A stretch of DNA of 64,000 nt from Cliona cf. orientalis. Lineage: Eukaryota > Porifera > Demospongiae > Clionaida > Clionaidae. Below the pieces are notes generated by a model that searched no databases, had not been told where the DNA came from, and saw only the letters and a program-made list of their open reading frames with translations. A program made the position numbers and the translations under genes. The stretch is from the NCBI GenBank assembly GCA_963930775.1, contig OZ005689.1, positions 37,131,351 to 37,195,350 on the forward strand, given 5' to 3'. Positions 58,367-64,000 of this stretch are shown here, in pieces (position 1 is the stretch's first letter; the number at the start of each line of letters is the position of its first letter).

Positions 58367-58665
58367 ATAATCAACATATGGGTGTGGTTTGTGGTTTTTT
58401 GGAATCCTCACACCCAATTACCCCCGAGCCCACCCTTAAACACCTTGAGCACAGCTTTTTGCAAATGATACCAATGCGATATCATATGCATTGCACATAT
58501 GCACATATGCACAATATGCACGATATATATATGCAATGTATTAGGTCATAACTCGATAAATAATCAACATATGGGTGTGGTTTGTGGTTTTTTGGAATCC
58601 TCACACCCAATTACCCCCGAGCCCACCCTTAAACACCTTGACCACGGCTTTTTGCAAATAAACAT
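58367..58665. repeat. Tandem unit E, right part (about 1.6 units)
   Basis: The 58371-58557 unit is near-identical to 54021-54208. A second, partial unit follows (58564-58665), beginning again at TCAACATATGGGTGTGG and ending at CACGGCTTTTTGCAAAT. Confidence 0.9.
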
Positions 58666-58686
58666 CGTTGGGTGAAATATCTATAT

Positions 58687-59975
58687 AACCATACACTGCA
58701 GATACCTAGTGATAGTATACTTTGAAGTTACAGCAGGGTATATATACGTGTATATATATACTACCCATGAATAGCAGGTTGTGAGGGAACACACCTGTGC
58801 CTCAATTATCAGACAGTTAGAGTGGTTTGTTTGCGGCACACATAGTCACTGTCCTCTAGGCCTGGGCCAAATATTCCTGAATGATTTTTTGAATAATAGG
58901 CAGCTTTTTGAAGAAGTTGAATAATGGGCTGGCTCTTCAACTGGCTCAATGAACTAATAGTATGTACTGCGCATGCGCAGGGTGTCACGGTTTTAAATAG
59001 AAAACTTTGTGCCATGTCATGTCGTTATCCTCTGAGCGTGTCTTTTCACTTTTGAGAAATTCCTTTAGAGAGACAAAACTCTGCCTTGCAAGACTATACA
59101 TTGAGACATCTTTGATGCTACAGTACAACAATCGTTGAATCCATAATTATACTAGTATTTATAATGCATGTAGCTACGTTCAGGCTGGTCACATTCACAT
59201 TTCATCTGCATTTTTGTCAGCTTTTTTAAGAATAATAGGTGATTTTTTAAGAATAATAGGTGATTTTCTCTTGAATAATGGGGTAAAAATTGAAGAATAA
59301 AGTTTTGAATAATGGGTAAATTAAAAGGAATATTTGGCCCAGCCCTACTGTCCTCCATGATTAATTTTGACCATGCAGCTATCCCCGCATATGTTATCAC
59401 GCCAGACCTGCAGGATTATACTTTGAACATACAGCAGGGCACTAGCTATACCCATGAACGGCAGGTTGTGAGGGAACACACCTGTGCCTCAATTATCAGA
59501 CAGTTAGAGTGGTTTGTTTGCGGCACACACAGTCACTGTCCTCCATGATTAATTTTGACCATGCAGCTATCCCCGCATATGTTATCAGACCAGACCTGCA
59601 GTATATACTTTGAACATACAGCAGGGCACTAGCTATACCCATGAATGGCGGGTTGTGAGGGAGCACACCTGTGCCTCAATTATCAGACAGTTAGAGTGGT
59701 TTGTTTGCGGCACACACAGTCACTGTCCTCCATGATTAATTTTGACCATGCAGCTATCCCCGCATAATATGTTATCAGACCAGACCTGCAGGATTATACT
59801 TTGAACATACAGCAGGGCACTAGCTATACCCATGAATGGCGGGTTGTGAGGGAGCACACCTGTGCCTCAATTATCAGACAGTTAGAGTGGTTTGTTTGCG
59901 GCACACATAGTCACTGTCCTCCATGATTAATTTTGACCATGCAGCTGTTCCTTGCATGTTCAGTTTGGCTCATAT
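58687..59975. repeat. Tandem array F (about 190-bp units)
   Basis: Units contain CAGACCTGCAG, TTTGAA(C)ATACAGCAGGGCAC, GGTTGTGAGGGA(A/G)CACACC, CAATTATCAGACAGTTAGAG and GTCACTGTCCTCCATGATTA. Starts lie near 58690 (diverged), 59403, 59591 and 59784, so the period is 188-193 bp. The first unit is split by the hAT-type element. No coding content was recognised. Confidence 0.92.
58857..59347. mobile_element. hAT-type non-autonomous element with perfect 8-bp duplication
   Basis: The left end TAGGCCTGGGCCAAATATTC is matched by the right end, read in reverse as TAGGGCTGGGCCAAATATTC. Identical CTGTCCTC flanks it (58849-58856 and 59348-59355), and the array unit is restored if the element is removed. 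An 8-bp duplication and TAGGG(C)TGGGC-type ends are characteristic of hAT elements. The interior (491 bp total) has GAATAATAGG repeats but no transposase. Confidence 0.92.
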
Positions 59976-60234
59976 ATTATACTGTCCTGTTCATATACAG
60001 CCCAACTTACCGAAGAAGCTCTTTAGCTTACCTACCAGCTATTAGCTAATTGTGTGTAATCAGCCACTATAAGTAGAGTTCTGCAGTTCTGTGACTCACT
60101 GAGACTCCTAGCTACATGTTTTGGAAATCAAAGCTAAGACTGTTGGAGCGGCAACACTGAGCAGCTATAGCAATTAAGCAACGTACCAACTGTATACCAC
60201 AACCTTCACTGAATTTGGACAAGCCTTGTGAAAA
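59976..60234 (+). promoter_or_regulatory. Promoter/5' UTR region of the secreted-protein gene
   Basis: ACTATAAGTAGAG places a TATA-like TATAAG at 60068-60073, giving a start near 60100 and a 5' UTR of about 135 nt before the ATG at 60235. No other motif was assigned. Confidence 0.45.
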
Positions 60235-62060
60235 ATGAAAATAGTCTCAGTTGATAATGTTGCTGTGCTAATTGCACTGGTGGTCATGGCGGAAGCTGTA
60301 CATGTACCAATGCCTCACTACTTCAAGCCTACAAGGACGAACGAAGGTGACATGACTTTAGTAATTATGTCAGATTCATGCATAACTTTAAAGTTTACTC
60401 AGCTCTACCCTACAAAAATGAGGAGGTGTTCGCTTGAAGGTGTAGCTATCTGCATCAGATAGCTTGTACTGCATCCTTCGGAGGGGATTTAAAGCCATCG
60501 GTCCCGGGGCACCATTCTGGTCGCCTCGTTAGCCACATTAATGTGTGGCAAACCTACGAAGGGCTGCCTTAATACTAGCCTCGGGCTATTGGCAGGTCCC
60601 TGGTACATACGTATGTACGTATACCGAACCTGACATAAAGATTTCAAGTGTCCAGAATAGTTAATATTATAATAGTAGCTAATAGTTACATAGTGTCCCA
60701 GTTAGTGAGGTATAGCTAGCTAGTCACCCTGTAGCTAGCTGAGTCAATTAAGTACTGTCAGAATTGTTCATTCCAATTAAGCTGTCACTTAATTGTAACC
60801 GTGACACTCAATGGAGCCCTAAAAAAGACCTAAAAATTAAAGTAACCTGGCTAGCCTGCCTTCCACTGAATCGATGCAGCCAATGTCAGCCGATGCCTAT
60901 TGTAGCACACCAACTTATGAAATGCGGACTTCTTGTGGGTAGCTAGTGATAAAATCACCTTGTTGTTTAGCTGCTGTCACAACATACATGGCTATGCTGT
61001 AACTGTATGTTTGACCTAGGCTACTAGTAACTATTATCAGTACACATTATAAACAATTAACTTATAAATAGCTAGCTAATACATGAGTAAAAAGTAACTA
61101 TATGTAACACTGGCAGTTCATGGCTGCAAATAATTACACTATTCTACAGCTGCCGCGGAAGCTCGCTACTTTCAAGATATGGACCAGGCATATGTTAAAC
61201 AGCCGAACCAGGAACTGATGAATGAGGCTGCACATGCTGAAGAATGTATGATAACTAAATGCTTGAATATTTTCCAGCCTTACCGAGTCTCATAAACTGT
61301 AGCTAGCTATCTCCTTTTCACACAATCCATCCAAGTCCTAACAGTACTGCATATTGATCATAATACGTGTCTGAAATCATTATCTTAATTATTACATGCA
61401 GCTGGACCATCAGCATTTCGTCACATTGGCTCTCTTGACATGGACCTCCCCGGTTCGAGTTGCCCTTCACCTTTGCAGTTGAGGACATTCGGCTCAAATC
61501 GATTGTGTGAAAAAAACGTCAATAGTGGTTGCGCCTCTGTTACGATTTCTGCTGGTGGACGATCATACACAAAAGTACGTGGAAAACTAGCAGCATATGC
61601 ATATTACACACCGGATGGCTTCAGAAGGTTCGGTGATGCGGCTAAATCAGAACAAGATATCGATGGTATCTACGTTGATGGTGTGACTATAACACATGGC
61701 CGCAATCCAAGGACGCATGTCTGGACATATGCAGCAACAGGTTCGATTCACGGAATCAGTCCGGCAGCAGTGGCATGCCCTGAGGTAGGTACTGATATTA
61801 CCAAACAACCAGCGTTTGTCGGAAAAAACTACATTTGTGTAGACGCTGCGCGACTCGTAACACTCGGCAGTAATAGATTGTGGGATGCACCACTCTTTAC
61901 AACTCTCGGAAATTGTGTTGGTGATTGCCCAGATGACCTCACCTTTTGTGTGACCCTCGATCAAGCAACATCTGACGACTTGGAACTTCGAATTTGCGCA
62001 GATGAGCCCAAAAGTAATGAAGATGTGTTCATCAAGTCATATGACTTCTATGTTCAGTGA
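60235..62060 (+). CDS. Secreted extracellular protein, DG-YVDGV-ITHG family (288 aa)
   Basis: Three exons, 60235-60346, 61150-61245 and 61402-62060, join in frame (both introns phase 1, GT-AG, 803 and 156 bp). The N-terminus is a signal peptide (hydrophobic core VAVLIALVVMA, likely cut near residue 21). The mature protein has paired cysteines and the conserved segment DGIYVDGVTITHG (about residues 157-169) followed by PRTHVWTYAAT (172-182). I recall this combination from a family of secreted proteins in cnidarians and sponges, often seen in matrix or mucus proteomes. CPSPLQLR near residue 90 and a C-terminal block (KSNEDVFIKSYDFYVQ) are also typical. The molecular function is unknown. No membrane anchor is seen. 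No poly(A) AATAAA was found close to the stop. Confidence 0.85.
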
Positions 62061-62830
62061 TTGAAGCTTGAACTACATAACTGAGCAATATTATTATAAC
62101 TTTATACAGAGCTATTGAACTCTAAATCCCTATAAAATTCCTTGTGTGTACTATGTAGGTCAGGACTGATTAGGCTAGCAGAGAGCTATAATATTATATA
62201 TATATATATAGGCTTCATATACTTTTTGGCCATTTACCACAGCTTCAACGTGATCATGAAATATCTCTACATATTATTATAGAGAGTGTGTGCATGCATG
62301 CATGCATGGATTCCCTACATACCACAAACAACCAGGTAGCTATACCATGCAGTAACTATACTACTGTAACATCTGCCTACATGGCCACATTCATATGCAT
62401 GGTCTGTACCAATCAACCGTGGCAATGATGCTGAGGCCCGCCTATAGCTAGTAGTCTATCTTCAAGCCTTGCGTAATCCTACGTAGTGTTTTCGCCTATA
62501 TTATGCTCTACTAGGTAGCTACTAATAGTACCCAAAGAGCCGCGTAGTTTGCTTCAGTTCCATTCAAGTTCACTCGTGCCCCACGACAGCTACTTGACAC
62601 AAACACTAGTTCAAACTCGAGTTCAAACTAGTGTATAAAGTAAACATCAAGGCCCTGACCCCTCTCCCCTCCCCCCCCCCCAACGTCATAATGTCGTTAA
62701 TTTTTCCATACTTGAAATAGTTTGGAAGCACCCCCTTACAGCTTGAACTAGCTAGTTGATGAGTTAATAAGTTGGCTATGGTCACATTTGTAGTCCCTCC
62801 TGGTTCCCATCCATGTGATGATAATTGTAA
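62061..62830. other. Intergenic, no gene recognised
   Basis: An (AT)n tract at about 62191-62212, a GCATGCATGC run at 62293, and a C run near 62671. No coding frame was recognised. Confidence 0.5.
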
Positions 62831-62995
62831 ATTGGGTATGGCCAAACAAGAAGACAGGTTTGCGAGATGGTAAAGAAGATCTTGGACAAAGATGGTAGGC
62901 CAAATCCCTTTAAAGATAACCGGCCGGGAAAAGACTGGTGGTATGCTTTTTTGGCCCGCAGTAATCTTACTGTAAAGGAGCCCCTCTTCCCTTGA
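62831..62995 (+). pseudogene. Fragment of a pogo/Tigger-like transposase N-terminus
   Basis: A 54-codon open stretch reads YGQTRRQVCEMVKKILDKDG, then RPNPFKDNRPGKDWWYAFLA, then RSNLTVKEPL. The RPNPFK...RPGK.WW..FL.R pattern is the hallmark of the N-terminal DNA-binding region of pogo/Tigger/CENP-B-like transposases (DDE_1 family). A stop precedes it at 62828 and follows at 62993. No catalytic domain was found downstream, so it is a relic or one exon of a distant gene. Confidence 0.6.
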
Positions 62996-63045
62996 AATGT
63001 ATCGGGCATCAGCATGCCAATCTTCACGTCCTGTTTCTGCTCAAC

Positions 63046-63156
63046 ATGGCACTGCTATTCTTGGTGTTCATCTTTGCCATGATTGTTGCCATAGCTGCCA
63101 TCATCTCATTGATTATCCTCTCAGTATTCTTCCCAATTAATGCATTCCTTGGCTAG
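63046..63156 (+). CDS. Possible small hydrophobic ORF (36 aa)
   Basis: ATG to TAG encodes a peptide that is almost entirely hydrophobic (LLFLVFIFAMIVAIAAIISL), shaped like a single membrane helix. A second tiny ORF with a Lys/Ser-rich product (MSTGKGKGERSSKS) starts 33 bp later at 63190. No family, promoter or conservation is visible, so this may be chance. Confidence 0.2.
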   Translation: MALLFLVFIFAMIVAIAAIISLIILSVFFPINAFLG

Positions 63157-64000
63157 CTACTTATAATACTCTTTGCAACAGTGAAAGATGAGTACAGGCA
63201 AAGGCAAAGGAGAGAGGTCCTCAAAGTCAGATTCGGCAAATAAGGACATTTCTGTGGAGTGAAACAGGCTGTGAAATGTATATATATCAGCTGCACAAAG
63301 TGTTTATATTATGCCATTATCATTGAAGCATTTCATGACACTTAAGCTGGTAAGGTGTTATCAAGATTGCGATGCAGTTCTAATGCTACAATAACAATGC
63401 TCAGCAGTAAGGGGGGTGGGGAATGTGATTTCATGTGTTACTTGCCCAGTTAACAAGACATTGTTCTTTGTCCTTACGTAGTACAGATGGAGGGCCCTGT
63501 CTTCTTCCAACTTCTACTCTGCCGGTAGTATAGTCATTGAGAGTGCTTCTAGGTATTCCATACTTTAGTTCTGCTTTGCGAAACGAACATTTCCCGGAAC
63601 GAATGTCCTAGACAGCACTGAGGATAACATCCTCCCTACATCCACCCTTTGATTCGAAGTTTCCATCTAAAAATATAGTTATTAGAACAGTATTACTTCA
63701 TTTCAGAAGGATAACAATGCATGCAACTACACTGTCCTGACTGAACTACCTCCAAAAGCTATTATAAAGAAAATTCTGGTATATACCCATTCCAAGGTCA
63801 AAAATTTTCTCCACACTCTCTAAGCATCCTAGTATACGGTTTCCAAATGGCAAAAATTATAAACAAAATCTGATGATATTGTGCACTCTGCAAGTCATGC
63901 AAATTCTTAGCTAGCATAAAAAACTACCACCAGACTGAAAAGAAAACAAAGCTGCAACTGTTTATATGGGTATTGTGCATGCAGCTTCTGTGTGGATGCA
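63157..64000. other. Intergenic, no gene recognised
   Basis: AT-rich, with short ORFs only. No repeat element or splice-bounded coding exon was recognised up to the window end. Confidence 0.45.

Noticed and set aside
62782-63027. 81-codon minus-strand ORF
   Set aside because: Antisense of the pogo/Tigger-like transposase fragment on the plus strand.

Overview
This window looks like nuclear DNA from an early-branching, repeat-rich metazoan, most likely a demosponge. I infer that from four things: very short GT-AG introns (about 40-100 bp in the gene models), many small terminal-inverted-repeat (TIR) elements, long CA/CT/GT microsatellites, and gene families known from sponges and cnidarians (a DUF6589 protein, a RecQ-like helicase family, and a secreted DG-YVDGV-ITHG protein). 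No database was available, so the organism call is an inference. A run of Ns at 50620-50642 shows that this is an assembled scaffold.

Layout. 1-17.1 kb has no convincing protein gene. It holds a tandem array (1-1440), a GTTCCC minisatellite that switches strand (3112-3965), a perfect 36-bp-stem hairpin (5010-5128), a (CA)n tract, a TATA box with a first exon followed by tandem copies of an 88-nt splice-bounded module (7270-8632), and several TIR elements. 17.5-19.0 kb holds an intact five-exon gene of unknown function. 23.3-26.8 kb holds a convergent pair: a frame-broken RecQ-like helicase and a DUF6589-family gene. 28.26-38.00 kb is a giant palindrome with arms of about 4 kb around a 1.39-kb spacer. 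It carries mirror copies of a pogo-type element, and a 375-bp segment is present in only one arm. 40.5-41.34 kb holds a REXO4/ISG20-type 3'-5' exonuclease with a TATA box. 43.45-45.41 kb repeats the array seen at 1-1440. 48.8-49.86 kb is a cluster of TAGTCTCG-ended elements, one nested in another. 49.96-50.6 kb is a partial gene, possibly a PD-(D/E)XK nuclease-like protein, beside the assembly gap. 50.6-52.8 kb is another exon-like tandem array. 53.1-54.0 kb is a satellite packed with AGGTCA half-sites.

54213-58366 is an essentially complete piggyBac element. It has TIRs, a TTAA/ATAA target duplication, an intron-bearing transposase with one frameshift, and a convergent antisense candidate gene whose first three exons join in frame. 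It sits inside an older tandem repeat. 58.7-60.0 kb is a roughly 190-bp tandem array interrupted by a hAT-type non-autonomous element with a perfect 8-bp duplication. 60.2-62.06 kb is an intact three-exon secreted-protein gene. A fragment of a pogo/Tigger-like transposase lies at 62.83-63.0 kb.

The genes do not form an operon or one pathway. The recurring themes are mobile elements with convergent gene pairs (transposase plus a small antisense gene; helicase plus DUF6589) and tandem arrays whose units carry apparent splice acceptors and donors.
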